Shown here: one piece after another, positions 41,341 through 49,941 of the stretch
Layout of the letters: the number at the start of each line of letters is the position of its first letter
Position numbering within the stretch: position 1 is the stretch's first letter
NCBI RefSeq assembly: GCF_000170895.1
Contig: NZ_ABCS01000015.1
Location: 83,561 to 147,560 of the forward strand
Source of the DNA: Plesiocystis pacifica SIR-1
GTDB lineage: Bacteria; Myxococcota_A; Polyangia; Nannocystales; Nannocystaceae
Direction: 5' to 3'
Length of the DNA: 64,000 bases
Notes under the pieces: generated by a model
Database searches by the model: none
The model's input: only the letters and a program-made list of their open reading frames with translations
What the model was told of the DNA's origin: nothing
Made by a program: the position numbers and the translations under genes

Positions 41341-41879
41341 GGCTGAGCAGCCAGAGCTTCGGCGTCCTCGCCCTGGTGATCGCCGTCCTCGGCATCGCCA
41401 TGTTCCGCGACCTGAGCGCGCTCGAGCCCGACACGCCGCAGCCCGCGGCCTCCCCTCCCCCACCGCTCCCCGAGGAGCCCGCCCACGCGCCAGCCATCGA
41501 GATCCCGGAGGACCCGCTCCCGAGCCAGATCGACTGCCTCCTCGATCCTGCGGGCCGGGGCTGCGAGGCGCTCCGCTCCCCCACGAAGGCCGCGGCCGAG
41601 TCCCACGGCAAGCTCGACGCGCGCGCCGTCGCCAGGGCCGTCAACCCGCTCCGAGCCGAGGCGCGAGCCTGCAACGAGCACGGTGCGCTCCCCGAGGGCG
41701 CCAAGGTCACCGTCGAGATGAGCGTCGAAGGCTCGACGGGGGCGGTCCTCGAGATCGCGCCCGCCGAAGAGCACGCGAACACCGAGGTCGCCCGGTGCGT
41801 CAGCGAGGTGCTCCGCGAGGCCCGCTTCGAGACCTTCCCAAGCGAGCGTCACCGCTTCTCGCTGCGGCTCCCGCTGTGA
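41337..41879 (+). CDS. AgmX/PglI C-terminal domain-like secreted protein
   Basis: Protein of 180 aa from GTG 41337, overlapping the previous stop by four bases. It has one N-terminal membrane anchor (FGVLALVIAVLGIAMF), a Pro-rich segment, and a C-terminal domain (about residues 90-180: KLDARAVARAVNPLRAEARA, then VTVEMSVEGSTGAVLEI and CVSEVLREARFETFP). This matches the TonB-like AgmX/PglI C-terminal domain common in myxobacterial envelope proteins. It closes the MoxR operon. I infer a periplasmic scaffold role. Confidence 0.8.
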   Translation: MRLSSQSFGVLALVIAVLGIAMFRDLSALEPDTPQPAASPPPPLPEEPAHAPAIEIPEDPLPSQIDCLLDPAGRGCEALRSPTKAAAESHGKLDARAVARAVNPLRAEARACNEHGALPEGAKVTVEMSVEGSTGAVLEIAPAEEHANTEVARCVSEVLREARFETFPSERHRFSLRLPL

Positions 41880-41892
41880 CCCAGCCAGTCCC

Positions 41893-42564
41893 CTAGGCCG
41901 GCTCGGCCTCGAGATTGCGCGCGTCCGATCGCTCGCGCAGGCGCAGCAGATAGGCGCGCAGCATGACCACGACCGAGACCAGGCTCGTGGGCACGAGCGC
42001 CGCCGCGATCACGAGCACGAAGGTGAGCACGAGGATCGCCAGGGCCCACAGCACCTCGGGCTGAACGGCGATGCTCCCCAGGTCGAAGATCAACAGGGGC
42101 AAGCCGATGACCAGGACCACCGGCCCCGCGTGGGCGGCCTTGCCGATCGCGCTCAGGGCCCAGTCGTGGTCCGCGGCCGCCAGCGCGGCCGCGTCGAGCA
42201 CCGCCATGCCCTGGCGAGCCAGCAGCCCCGAGGCCAGGTAGAGCGCGGCCGCCAGCGCCAGCGGGATGAGCAGCAGCGGGACCAGGGTCCACGGCCCGGT
42301 CAGCTTCCAGCTCACCCGCAGGCCGCCCGCGACGACGCCGGGCCAAAAGCCCACGACCGCCCCGTAGCCGAAGGCCAGGGGCACCATCACGGCGTTCCCA
42401 GGGAGCTCGGGATCCTCGGCGGCCTCCGGCGGCGCGTCGCCAAACAGCCACACGCAGGCGTAGACCAGGCCGACGCCGAGCATGGTCAGCAGCCAGGGCC
42501 CCACGAAGGCGCCCGCCATGAGGCGCAGCTCCGCCTTGGTGTGCTCCCAAAAGGAGAGGGCCAT
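41893..42564 (-). CDS. multi-pass membrane protein of unknown function
   Basis: Protein of 223 aa from ATG 42564 with about five hydrophobic segments (VGPWLLTMLGVGLVYACVWL, AVMVPLAFGYGAVVGFWPGV, LVPLLLIPLALAAALYLASG, and two near the C terminus). An Arg-rich cytoplasmic tail ends it. No family motif is recognised; the last two helices resemble the packing of DUF4013-type proteins but this is weak. It lies just downstream of the Sel1-like lipoprotein gene on the same strand, 56 bp away, and converges with the MoxR operon. Confidence 0.75.
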   Translation of the reverse strand: MALSFWEHTKAELRLMAGAFVGPWLLTMLGVGLVYACVWLFGDAPPEAAEDPELPGNAVMVPLAFGYGAVVGFWPGVVAGGLRVSWKLTGPWTLVPLLLIPLALAAALYLASGLLARQGMAVLDAAALAAADHDWALSAIGKAAHAGPVVLVIGLPLLIFDLGSIAVQPEVLWALAILVLTFVLVIAAALVPTSLVSVVVMLRAYLLRLRERSDARNLEAEPA

Positions 42565-42620
42565 GCCCCCTTGTAGCAAGGTCCTCGATGCTTCGACCAG
42601 TTCGCAGGCCGGGGATGCAC

Positions 42621-44228
42621 TCACAGCTTCGAGCAGCTGGCGCTCTCGTCGTCGTAGTCGCAGTCGCGCTTGCAGGCCGCCGCGGTGTACTCGGCGTTGC
42701 CGGCCTGGCCCGCGATCTCGCACGCGCTCTCGCACCAGCCCACGTCCTCGATGCAGGCGTGCATCATCAACACCGAGGCGGTCTCGAAGTCCTGGGGCAG
42801 GCCGTACTTGCCCTCCGAGAGGTAGGTCGCCAGCTCGCCGCACTCGTCGACGGAGCCGCCCTCGCACGAGCGCATCAGGGTCTCGACGCCCTTGACCAGG
42901 TCCGTGGCCACGCCCTTGCCCTCGAACAGGCGCTCGGCCGCGAGCGAGCAGCCCACCCCAGAGCCGAGCTCGCAGGAGCGGTAGTGAAATTTGAAAGCCT
43001 CGGCGTCGCTGAAGCTGGGCAGATCCTCGGTCCCGAAGATGTCGCCGACGAGCTCGCAGGCGTAGGCCTCGCCGCCCTCGCAGCCGATGTTGAGCAGGCG
43101 GAAGGCCTCGTTGAGCTTCTGGTCGGCCTCGGGGTCCTCCTCGGGGTCGTACCAGCCCCACAGACGATCGCCGAGCAGGGTGCAGGCCGGGGCGATGCCG
43201 GCGTCGCAGGCCCGGGTCAGGGGCTCGGCCTCCTCGCCGATCTCCCAGCTCTGTCGCATGCGCAGGCGCCCGTAGTTGTAGCAGGACTCGACGTTGCCCT
43301 TGTCGCACTGGGCCTTGCACTCGGCCTCGTCGTTGGGGTCGCACAAGTAGGCGCGGCCCTCGGTAGGCCGGGTGCACAGGCCGTCGACGGACACGAAGCC
43401 CGGCATGCAGGGGTTGTCGGCGCCGGCGACCTTGACCTTGTCGTCGGACTCGCCCGCGTCCGCGCCCGCGCCCGCGTCCTTGATCGGGACCAGCTCGATG
43501 CGCACCGGCGCCCGGCACTCGGAGGGCGGCGTGCCCGAGCCCGGGTCGGAGCTCTGGCAGCTCTCGAAGTCGCCGTCGGCGTTGAGCGCCGAGCGGCTCG
43601 AGTCACTGGACGCGCCGCCGCCGTAGCCGAACAGCTCGGCGGCCACGGCCGCCTTGCCCTTGGAGCCCGTGGCCATGGAGAAGGCGCCGAGCGAGGCCGA
43701 GCGCACGAAGTGAGTCGCGCCCGCGCACTCGCCCTCGAGCGCGCTGGCCTTTAGGCTCGTGACCGTGGTCGAGCGGCGGCCGACGAGCACCGTGGCCAGG
43801 TCGATGGCCCGGCCGCTCTGGACGTCGACGCCGACCTTGGCCGAGCTGATCGGGATGTTGGCCTGGACCTCGTCCATGTTGGTCATCTGGATGACCTGCT
43901 CCTTGCGGCTCACGCCGGCGTAGCTGTAGCTGCCGTCGACGGAGCAGCCCGGGAGAATCTCGACGCTCGGGCAGTCGTACTTGACCACCACGACGCTGCC
44001 CTGCATGGCCGCCTCGAGGTCCACGCGGGCGTCGGGGTCCCAGTCGACGACCAGGGGCTTGATGCGGGTCGGCGCGTCCGAGCACACGAGCTCGGCACCC
44101 ACGGCGGCGGCGCCCGTGTGCTCGTCGGGGCGCAGGGCGTCGCCCACGGTCTTTTGGCAGGCGGGCAGGCAGAGGCTCAGCAGGGCGAGGGGCGCGAGGA
44201 TGGCGAGGGCGGGCGTACGGGGAGACAT
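42621..44228 (-). CDS. Cys-rich lipoprotein with Sel1-like repeats
   Basis: Surface or periplasmic lipoprotein of 535 aa from ATG 44228. The signal peptide ends in LCLPAC (Cys about residue 24). A unique N-terminal region (to about 290) is followed by a Cys-rich linker (DNPCMPGFVSVDGLCTRP) and helical repeats of Sel1 type, each with paired cysteines (CDKGNVESCYNYGRL, CDAGIAPACTLLGDRL, CEGGEAYACELVGDIF). Such disulfide-bonded repeats are found in extracytoplasmic proteins such as Hcp-type binding proteins. Function unknown; protein-protein interaction is inferred. Confidence 0.85.
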   Translation of the reverse strand: MSPRTPALAILAPLALLSLCLPACQKTVGDALRPDEHTGAAAVGAELVCSDAPTRIKPLVVDWDPDARVDLEAAMQGSVVVVKYDCPSVEILPGCSVDGSYSYAGVSRKEQVIQMTNMDEVQANIPISSAKVGVDVQSGRAIDLATVLVGRRSTTVTSLKASALEGECAGATHFVRSASLGAFSMATGSKGKAAVAAELFGYGGGASSDSSRSALNADGDFESCQSSDPGSGTPPSECRAPVRIELVPIKDAGAGADAGESDDKVKVAGADNPCMPGFVSVDGLCTRPTEGRAYLCDPNDEAECKAQCDKGNVESCYNYGRLRMRQSWEIGEEAEPLTRACDAGIAPACTLLGDRLWGWYDPEEDPEADQKLNEAFRLLNIGCEGGEAYACELVGDIFGTEDLPSFSDAEAFKFHYRSCELGSGVGCSLAAERLFEGKGVATDLVKGVETLMRSCEGGSVDECGELATYLSEGKYGLPQDFETASVLMMHACIEDVGWCESACEIAGQAGNAEYTAAACKRDCDYDDESASCSKL

Positions 44229-44413
44229 GGTGATCCGCCATTTGCCGAGCGCGCCCCGACCTGACGCGCGCGCAGGCCCCCAGGCCGTCTGAATCCACAC
44301 CCGGAGGCTCCGTTCGATCCCGCAGCCTGGCGACCAAAGCACCCCTTCGGCTCGCGCGTCGGACCCAACCGTCAGGACGGACCGCGCGCTTGCGCGGCGT
44401 GGCCTGGCCGACC

Positions 44414-44992
44414 ATGCTCGCTGGCGTGGCGCGACGCCTGAGCAACTCGATCGGCATCGACGACGCCCCCTTCGACCGCGCCCACCGGGGCGACGTGGCC
44501 ATCGTCGGGGTGGCCTTCACCCGCGCGCGCCTCGACGGGGTGGTCACCGGCAAGCTGCGCAAGGACGGCGCCAACGCGACCTCGGCCATCGCGAGCCTCG
44601 TCGAGGGCTCGCCCTTCGCCGCCCACGCCCAGGTCATCTTGCTCGGCGGCATCACCTTCGGGGGCTTCAACGTCGCCGACATCCACGCCCTCCACGAGCG
44701 CCTCGACACCCCCGTGCTCGTCCTCGCCCGCAAGCGCCCGCGCTTCGCCGTGATCCGCGAGACCCTCCACGACAAGGTCCCCGGCGGCGCCCGCAAGTGG
44801 AGGCTGATCGAGAAGGCCGGGCCCATGGAGCCCTGCGCCGGCGTCTGGGTCCAGCGCGCGGGCCTGAGCCTCGACCAGGCCGCGCAGGCGATCACCGACC
44901 TGACCGTGCACGGCAAGCTGCCCGAGCCGGTCCGCGTGGCCCACCTGGTCGCGGGGGGCTACGGCGACGGCATCAGCCGCGGGCGAGCTTGA
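44414..44992 (+). CDS. DUF99 family protein
   Basis: Protein of 192 aa that matches the DUF99 family, best known from archaea. The blocks seen are SIGIDDAPFDRAHRGDVAIV, the run LLGGITFGGFNVADIHALHE, VLVLARKRPRF and the C-terminal PEPVRVAHLVAGGYGDGIS. Archaeal members have been proposed to be endonuclease V-like enzymes; activity has not been inferred from this copy. ATG 44414 is used; the frame is also open from TTG 44390. Stand-alone gene, divergent from the Sel1-like lipoprotein. Confidence 0.85.
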   Translation: MLAGVARRLSNSIGIDDAPFDRAHRGDVAIVGVAFTRARLDGVVTGKLRKDGANATSAIASLVEGSPFAAHAQVILLGGITFGGFNVADIHALHERLDTPVLVLARKRPRFAVIRETLHDKVPGGARKWRLIEKAGPMEPCAGVWVQRAGLSLDQAAQAITDLTVHGKLPEPVRVAHLVAGGYGDGISRGRA

Positions 44993-45023
44993 AGCGCGCG
45001 CCTGGCGAGGCGCGGAGGGTGGC

Positions 45024-45743
45024 TCACGTGCTCTCCACCACGCAGCTGCGCTCTCCCGCATCGACGTGAACGGTCACCCGAGCTCCCGGCGAGAGCTCGA
45101 GGGCCTGGACGTGCTCGTCGCCCTCGGGCCAGCGGATCAGCAGGTCGTAGCGACCCCATGCGAGCGAGCCTGGGCCGCGCAAGACCCCGTCGGAGGCGCG
45201 CAGCAGCGCCCCGCTCGTGCCCTCGACACGCACGGAGGCGTTGTCGAGGGCCGAGGTCAATCCGGGCTCGGGCAGCCTCCCGTCGTCGCCGCCGCGCCAA
45301 CTTTCCTGAGCCTGCTGAGGGGGCTGGGGCTTTTTTTCGATGGGGGGACGCTTGGGCTGCGGAGGCTGCGGGGGTGGAGGGGGTTGAGGCGGCAGCTGGG
45401 GGACAGGGCCCACGTGGCCCGAACCCTCGGGCTCCGGTTCGGGCGCGGGCTCCGGTTCGGGCGCGGGCTCCGGTTCGGGCTCCGGCTCAGGCTCAGGCTC
45501 AGGCTTGGGCTCAGGGTCAGGCTCGGGTTCGGGGTCCAGGTCCGGCAACGGCTCCGGCGCGGCTTGGGGGCTCGTCTGGCCAGGCTCCGGGTTTTCGCCT
45601 GGAGGATGTTGCGGAGCGGGCTGGGGCGGTTGAGGCGGGGCCGGACCGGCAGAGCAGGCGCTCGCCAAGGTCAACGCAGCCACACCGATCACCGCCGAGA
45701 CGAGCGGCGGACAATCCGGAAGCACGGTGGGTTTTTGAGCCAT
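45024..45743 (-). CDS. Pro/Glu-rich lipoprotein
   Basis: Lipoprotein of 239 aa. Its signal peptide ends in LASAC (Cys about residue 30). Residues 32-150 are low complexity: Pro-rich, then a long run of alternating Pro and Glu ([20 protein letters not shown]), then Pro/Gln/Lys. A compact C-terminal domain of about 90 residues follows ([17 protein letters not shown], then [19 protein letters not shown]). The Pro-Glu stretch is likely a stiff, negatively charged spacer across the periplasm or cell wall. Family of the head domain not recognised. Confidence 0.85.
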   Translation of the reverse strand: MAQKPTVLPDCPPLVSAVIGVAALTLASACSAGPAPPQPPQPAPQHPPGENPEPGQTSPQAAPEPLPDLDPEPEPDPEPKPEPEPEPEPEPEPAPEPEPAPEPEPEGSGHVGPVPQLPPQPPPPPQPPQPKRPPIEKKPQPPQQAQESWRGGDDGRLPEPGLTSALDNASVRVEGTSGALLRASDGVLRGPGSLAWGRYDLLIRWPEGDEHVQALELSPGARVTVHVDAGERSCVVEST

Positions 45744-45882
45744 GGCGCCTCCATTCTACCTCGTAGCGAAGAAGGCCCAGCGCCGCGCATGCTCGCGCTG
45801 TCGTTGACCGAGGGCGTGTCCATCCGCGCCCAGCACCCGCACCCACGCCCGCTCTCCCGACAGGACCCCCCCCTCACCGTCG

Positions 45883-46737
45883 TCACCGCCAAGCGTCGCG
45901 CTCGCGCCGGGCAAACTCCGCGAACGAGGTCGGCGCGCGGCCGAGGGCCTCGCGGACCCCGTCGGCCACGCGATCGGCGAGGCCCAAGCGCGCGTGGGTG
46001 TACTCGGCGACCATGAAGCGCGCGAGGCCGGCGGCGGTGCCCCGCCGCAGCTGGCTGCGATAGAAGCTCCAGGCGCCGGGTCGAGGGTAGCGGATGGGGC
46101 GCCCGAGGGCCTCGGACAGCTCCGCGGCCACGTCGTCGAGGCTCAGCGCCGCCGCGCCCGTGAGGTCCCAGCTGATCTGCTCGCGCGCGTCGAGCAGGCC
46201 GACGCAGGCGGCCTCGGCCACGTCGACCACGTCGACCATCGCCAGCCGACCCGCGCCCATGGGCAGGTACAGCTCGTCGCGCTCGCGGATGTCCTCGGCG
46301 TGGATCGTGCTGAGGTTTTGCATGAAGTAAGCGGCGTGGAGGAGCACGCGCTCGAGGCCGAGTTCGCCGAGCCTCGCCGCGATCTTGCTGTGCGGCAAGA
46401 AGCCGACCTTGTCGGCGCCAAGCACCGACAGGAAGGCCACCCGCGCGAGCCCCTGGCGCTGGGCCGCCTCGAGGAAGGGAAACACGTGCTGCGCGGGCGA
46501 GGTGCCCGGCGGCCACATCAAGAACATCCGTCGAGCCCCCCCGAGCGCGGGCGCCCAGGTCTGGGGATCGGTCATGTCGAACGCGACGGCGGTGACGCCT
46601 GGTGCGGTCGAGTCGCGCTCGGCCCGGCGAGACCCCGCGCGCACCGGGACCCCGCGGGCCCGGAGCGCCTCGACGAGCGCCGCGCCGACGCGGCCAGTCG
46701 CACCAACGACGAAGATCGCATCGCTCGAGCTCAGCAC
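45883..46737 (-). CDS. NmrA-like NAD(P)-binding protein
   Basis: Atypical short-chain dehydrogenase/NmrA-like protein of 284 aa. The Rossmann motif IFVVGATGRVGAALVEAL lies at the very start. Other family features are FLSVLGADKVGFLPHSKIAA, LHAAYFMQNLSTIHAEDI and MVDVVDVAEAACVGLLD. It probably senses NADP redox state or reduces a quinone-like substrate; the two cannot be told apart here. No ATG precedes the motif; GTG 46737 gives a natural N terminus, with TTG 46788 as the longest option. Single gene. Confidence 0.88.
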   Translation of the reverse strand: MLSSSDAIFVVGATGRVGAALVEALRARGVPVRAGSRRAERDSTAPGVTAVAFDMTDPQTWAPALGGARRMFLMWPPGTSPAQHVFPFLEAAQRQGLARVAFLSVLGADKVGFLPHSKIAARLGELGLERVLLHAAYFMQNLSTIHAEDIRERDELYLPMGAGRLAMVDVVDVAEAACVGLLDAREQISWDLTGAAALSLDDVAAELSEALGRPIRYPRPGAWSFYRSQLRRGTAAGLARFMVAEYTHARLGLADRVADGVREALGRAPTSFAEFARRERDAWR

Positions 46738-46831
46738 GCGCGTTCCAGTCGAGTTGGGCGTTCGGGTGTCACGCACAAGCCATACCAACTCGGCGAGCCG
46801 GCCGGCCAGAGACGGCCGACACGCCAGGGCT

Positions 46832-46890
46832 CTGAGTCGCGGACGTGGGGCAACGAGCCTCGTCGTCAGGAACGAGCGAGGCGGCGTGGC
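46832..46890 (-). repeat. degraded family A repeat
   Basis: A relic starting TGAGTCGCGGACGTGGGGCA, differing from the family A start by a single base over 20. It then diverges (CGAGCCTCGTCG) but keeps GGCGTGGC at the expected place. The part corresponding to hairpin 1 is lost apart from a trailing GCCGACCC. Confidence 0.5.
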
Positions 46891-47037
46891 TCATTCAGGC
46901 CGACCCGCTGAGCGCCCGCAGCGCTGTCGAGAAAGACAGGGCGCAGCCCTGCTTCCAGGAGCCTGTAGGATTGGCCACCAGCCACGATCTCGACGACCTC
47001 CCTACACGCCCGTGAAGTTTGGGGTCACCTTGTCCCC

Positions 47038-47526
47038 ATGGTCGTTCCCGAAGCCCGCGACGTGATCGTCGGACGCGATTGGCTCGTCGCCCGCTTTCCC
47101 CTCGTCCGCTGCACGTACATCGGCCCTTACCTCGACGACTCGGACTTCTTCGCCCTCGCGGACGAGATTGCCCGCGAGATCGACGCGCGCGCTCCCGACG
47201 AGCGCATCGGGGTCTTGCAGTACACGCCCGAGAGCGGCGTCATGGACTCGCCTCGGCGGCGGCACATCGCCAAATTGCTCAACGAACGCGAGGAAAAGCT
47301 GCGCCAAACGACGGCGGCCTATGCCCTCGCGACGCACTCGACCTTCGTCCGTGGCGTCGTCACGACCTTGTCGTGGATGGCGCCCCCCGGGTATCCACAC
47401 GCGGCCGTCGCCTCGCCCGAGCAGGGCCTCGCGTTCATCGCCACGCACCTCCCCGAGTGCGCGCCCGATCAGATTGCGCGGTCCTTCGCCGCGTTGATCG
47501 ACGCGCGCTTGCGTCGAGCGAGCTGA
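47038..47526 (+). CDS. conserved-looking hypothetical cytoplasmic protein
   Basis: Protein of 162 aa with no signal peptide and no membrane segment. The sequence has the balanced composition and rare-codon pattern of a real gene (TYIGPYLDDSDFFALADEIA, SPRRRHIAKLLNEREEKLRQ, then VASPEQGLAFIATHLPE). An alpha/beta fold like small STAS/SpoIIAA-like proteins is possible from the alternation of strands and helices, but I cannot assign a family. ATG 47038 is the only good start. It converges with the MscS gene two bases after its stop. Confidence 0.7.
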   Translation: MVVPEARDVIVGRDWLVARFPLVRCTYIGPYLDDSDFFALADEIAREIDARAPDERIGVLQYTPESGVMDSPRRRHIAKLLNEREEKLRQTTAAYALATHSTFVRGVVTTLSWMAPPGYPHAAVASPEQGLAFIATHLPECAPDQIARSFAALIDARLRRAS

Positions 47527-47528
47527 AC

Positions 47529-48401
47529 CTACTCCTCGGACAACCCGCCACGCGTCTGGGGCTCGGCATGAATCGTCAGGTGCTGCCGAGGGACAGGGAG
47601 CTGGATCCCCGCCGCGTCCAAGGCCTCCTTGACGCCGATGAACATCGAGTTGCGCAGGTCGACGAAGTTGACCCTGGCTGACCAGACAGAGAATTGGACG
47701 TTCATCACCGACTCGCCCATGCCCGTGATCAGGAACAGGGGCTCTGGCGACGTCATGCAGATCGGGTTGTCCTCGGCGACGCGCAGCAAGATCGCCCGGA
47801 GCGCATCGAGGCTGGTCTCGAAGTCGATGCGCAGCTGCATGTCCAAGCGTCGAATTGGAAAGTGGGTCAGGTTGGTGAGCTCTGACTTGAGCAGGGTCTC
47901 GTTGGGGATACGGACCAGCAGGTTGTCGAAGGTCCGCAGCTGCGCCGACATGAGCCCGACGTTGATCACCTCACCCGTCGTGGCCCCGACGATGATCGTG
48001 TCGCCGACGACGAAGGGCTTCTCGCCCATCAGGAAGAAGCCGCTGATCAGGTTGGAGGCCGAAGTCTGGGAGGCGAAGCCGAGGGCGACGGTCACGATGC
48101 CCGCCGCGCCGAGCAGCACGCTCGTGTCCAGCCCGGCGTGGCGCATGGCGGAGATCAGCGCGACGATGAAGATGCCGTACTGGACGACGCGGCGGCTGAT
48201 CATCTCCTGCTGTGCGCTCGCGCGGCCGCTCAGCGCGCGCGTGACGAGCCCCGCGCAGACGCGAGCGAGGACCCACCCGCCGAGCGCGATCAGCAGGGCG
48301 ACGAGGATCTCGAGGCGGCCCTCCACCCCCAGCCACTCTCCGACGGCCTCGGGCACGCTTGGGTTTGCTCCGAACAGGAAACGAGATGCGATCAATGTCA
48401 T
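47529..48401 (-). CDS. MscS-family mechanosensitive ion channel
   Basis: Small-conductance mechanosensitive channel of 290 aa. There are three N-terminal membrane segments, with the pore helix TM3 recognisable as VLLGAAGIVTVALGFASQTS. The signature beta domain follows: NLISGFFLMGEKPFVVGDTI and TFDNLLVRIPNETLLKSEL. It opens under membrane tension to release osmolytes in hypo-osmotic shock. Length is close to E. coli MscS (286 aa). It lies directly downstream of a DUF432 gene (11 bp), a pairing I recall from other genomes. Confidence 0.95.
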   Translation of the reverse strand: MTLIASRFLFGANPSVPEAVGEWLGVEGRLEILVALLIALGGWVLARVCAGLVTRALSGRASAQQEMISRRVVQYGIFIVALISAMRHAGLDTSVLLGAAGIVTVALGFASQTSASNLISGFFLMGEKPFVVGDTIIVGATTGEVINVGLMSAQLRTFDNLLVRIPNETLLKSELTNLTHFPIRRLDMQLRIDFETSLDALRAILLRVAEDNPICMTSPEPLFLITGMGESVMNVQFSVWSARVNFVDLRNSMFIGVKEALDAAGIQLPVPRQHLTIHAEPQTRGGLSEE

Positions 48402-48412
48402 GACTCTAGCCC

Positions 48413-49213
48413 TCAGCCCACCAACGCCACGAGCGCGCGACGAAAGACCCCCGAGCTACCTCGCCGGGCCTCGCGGACTCGCTCGACCGAGCCCGCCTCT
48501 TCCGGCGGCGCGGTCTCGACTTCGCAGTCGACGACCTCGGTCCCCACGTTCGCGCGCAGGCCTTCGGTCCAGTGCCGTCCGTCCGCGGCGAGGAACAGGC
48601 CGAGCCGGCCGATCGGGACGAGGAGTCGGGTGAAGTGCAGCGTTTGGGCCGAGGAGTTGATCAGCCGGACCCGAGTGAGCGCGCGCGCAGGACCCCAGTC
48701 GATCGCTTCCAAGTCCATGCGCGCGCGGGTCTGGGCCGCGTAGCAGAGCTCTCCCTCTCGCGTCGACGGGCCAAACCATGTGTCGGACGGCCGCACGCAA
48801 GGCAGCTCGAGGAGCGGGCGAGGTGGATCCCCGGCGGTCAACTCGAGCCACAGGGGGCTGCCAAAATAAAACACGGCCTCGTCGCCCGCGAACAGGGCGA
48901 AGGGTTGCTCCGGGCGTATCACGATGGGGCGATCCGCGAGCGCAGGTCGAGCGCAGAGGCTGGCGTTGGTTGATCCCGCCGCGAACCGCACCTGCTCAGC
49001 GTCACCTGGTGCGGGCTCGCCCCCCAGCTCGAAGCCGCCATGATTGCCAGGAGCGTCGCGGCCGCGTGCATGAGCGAGGTGCCACTCCTTCGGCTTGCGC
49101 TCGACCCAGAGCGTGAGCGGTCCACACTCGATGCGCCCGCGGCCTTGCGGAGGAAGCTCAAAGTGCCCCCAGGGGCTCGACCGTGAGGCGGAGGCAGGGT
49201 GGAAGGCCGTCAT
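48413..49213 (-). CDS. DUF432-like protein, MscS partner
   Basis: Protein of 266 aa, soluble, no signal peptide. It resembles DUF432 proteins: LFAGDEAVFYFGSPLWLEL, a Pro-rich block ending in LPCVRPSDTWFGPSTREGE then LCYAAQTRAR, and ALTRVRLINSSAQTLHFTRL with a hydrophobic end. DUF432 members are often encoded beside MscS channels (from memory, not searched). The function is unknown; modulation of the channel is a guess. It is the first gene of the two-gene unit, divergent from the sigma-like gene. Confidence 0.7.
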   Translation of the reverse strand: MTAFHPASASRSSPWGHFELPPQGRGRIECGPLTLWVERKPKEWHLAHARGRDAPGNHGGFELGGEPAPGDAEQVRFAAGSTNASLCARPALADRPIVIRPEQPFALFAGDEAVFYFGSPLWLELTAGDPPRPLLELPCVRPSDTWFGPSTREGELCYAAQTRARMDLEAIDWGPARALTRVRLINSSAQTLHFTRLLVPIGRLGLFLAADGRHWTEGLRANVGTEVVDCEVETAPPEEAGSVERVREARRGSSGVFRRALVALVG

Positions 49214-49356
49214 CTCAGTGGCTTCTAGCAGACATTCCTCGCTCTGGCGGCTCGGGTTGGTCGTCGCGGCTGGATTTCGAGATCCGGCGGAGTACGCGCG
49301 AGAGTTTTTTTGAGCCCCGCTGTCGGGAGCGCCGGATCTTTCGGCATTACCCTATA

Positions 49357-49371
49357 TCGGTCGTCGACCGA
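49357..49371. promoter_or_regulatory. 15-bp palindrome touching the start codon
   Basis: TCGGTCG-T-CGACCGA forms a perfect palindrome whose last base is the A of the ATG of the sigma-like gene. CCTATAT lies just before it. It could be an operator or an RNA hairpin hiding the start; no Shine-Dalgarno sequence is present. Confidence 0.35.
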
Positions 49372-49910
49372 TGTCCCGCGAGCCCCGTCCATGCACCGAC
49401 CCGATCGAAGCGATCGAAGCTGCGATTCGTTCGCTCAGCGACGCCGACTGGCATCGCTTGCGGCAGGCGAGCCGAATTCTGGCGGCGAAGGTCCCCGGGT
49501 TGGAAGCCGAGAGCCTGCTGTTCGGAGCCCTCGAGCGCACGCTGGACGGGCGCCGGACCTGGAGCCCTGGCAAGGTCGACTTCGTCGGCTATGTCATTGG
49601 CATCATGCGCAGCTTGGCGAGCCACGAGCTCACGCGCCGAGGCATCAACACGGTGTGCTTGACCTCCAGCGTACAGCTCCTCGGGCGCGGCGACCCCGAG
49701 GGCGCTGTCTCAGCCAAGCAACAGATCCAGTCACTCCGCGACCATTTCTGCAGCCGGCAGGACGCGCTCGCCCTCGCGGTGCTCGACGGCATGGAGCTCG
49801 GCTGCGATGGCCCCACCTTGCGGGCGCAGCTTGGCCTGGGTCCGCGGGATCTCGAGACCGTCGTGCGCCGCATCCGGCGGGCTGCGATCAAAGTCTTGCC
49901 GTCTCGATGA
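49371..49910 (+). CDS. sigma-70-like regulator, module copy 1
   Basis: Protein of 179 aa with the general build of a short sigma-70/ECF factor: a helical N-terminal part (SLSDADWHRLRQASRIL, EAESLLFGALERTLDGRR), the stretch DFVGYVIGIMRSLASHEL where core-binding region 2 would lie, and a C-terminal helix-turn-helix (LRAQLGLGPRDLETVVRRIR). Region 2 is shortened and lacks the usual aromatic melting residues, so it may regulate without being a true sigma factor. It is paralogous over its length to the gene at 61719-62231, and each precedes a Ser/Thr kinase gene. Confidence 0.7.
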   Translation: MSREPRPCTDPIEAIEAAIRSLSDADWHRLRQASRILAAKVPGLEAESLLFGALERTLDGRRTWSPGKVDFVGYVIGIMRSLASHELTRRGINTVCLTSSVQLLGRGDPEGAVSAKQQIQSLRDHFCSRQDALALAVLDGMELGCDGPTLRAQLGLGPRDLETVVRRIRRAAIKVLPSR

Positions 49911-49941
49911 AGACGCATGCACTCGAGCGAGGGCTGATCGC

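Noticed and set aside
45420..45540. GGCTCC/GGTTCG tract considered as a noncoding satellite
   Set aside because: It is the coding sequence of the Pro-Glu spacer of the lipoprotein at 45024-45743.
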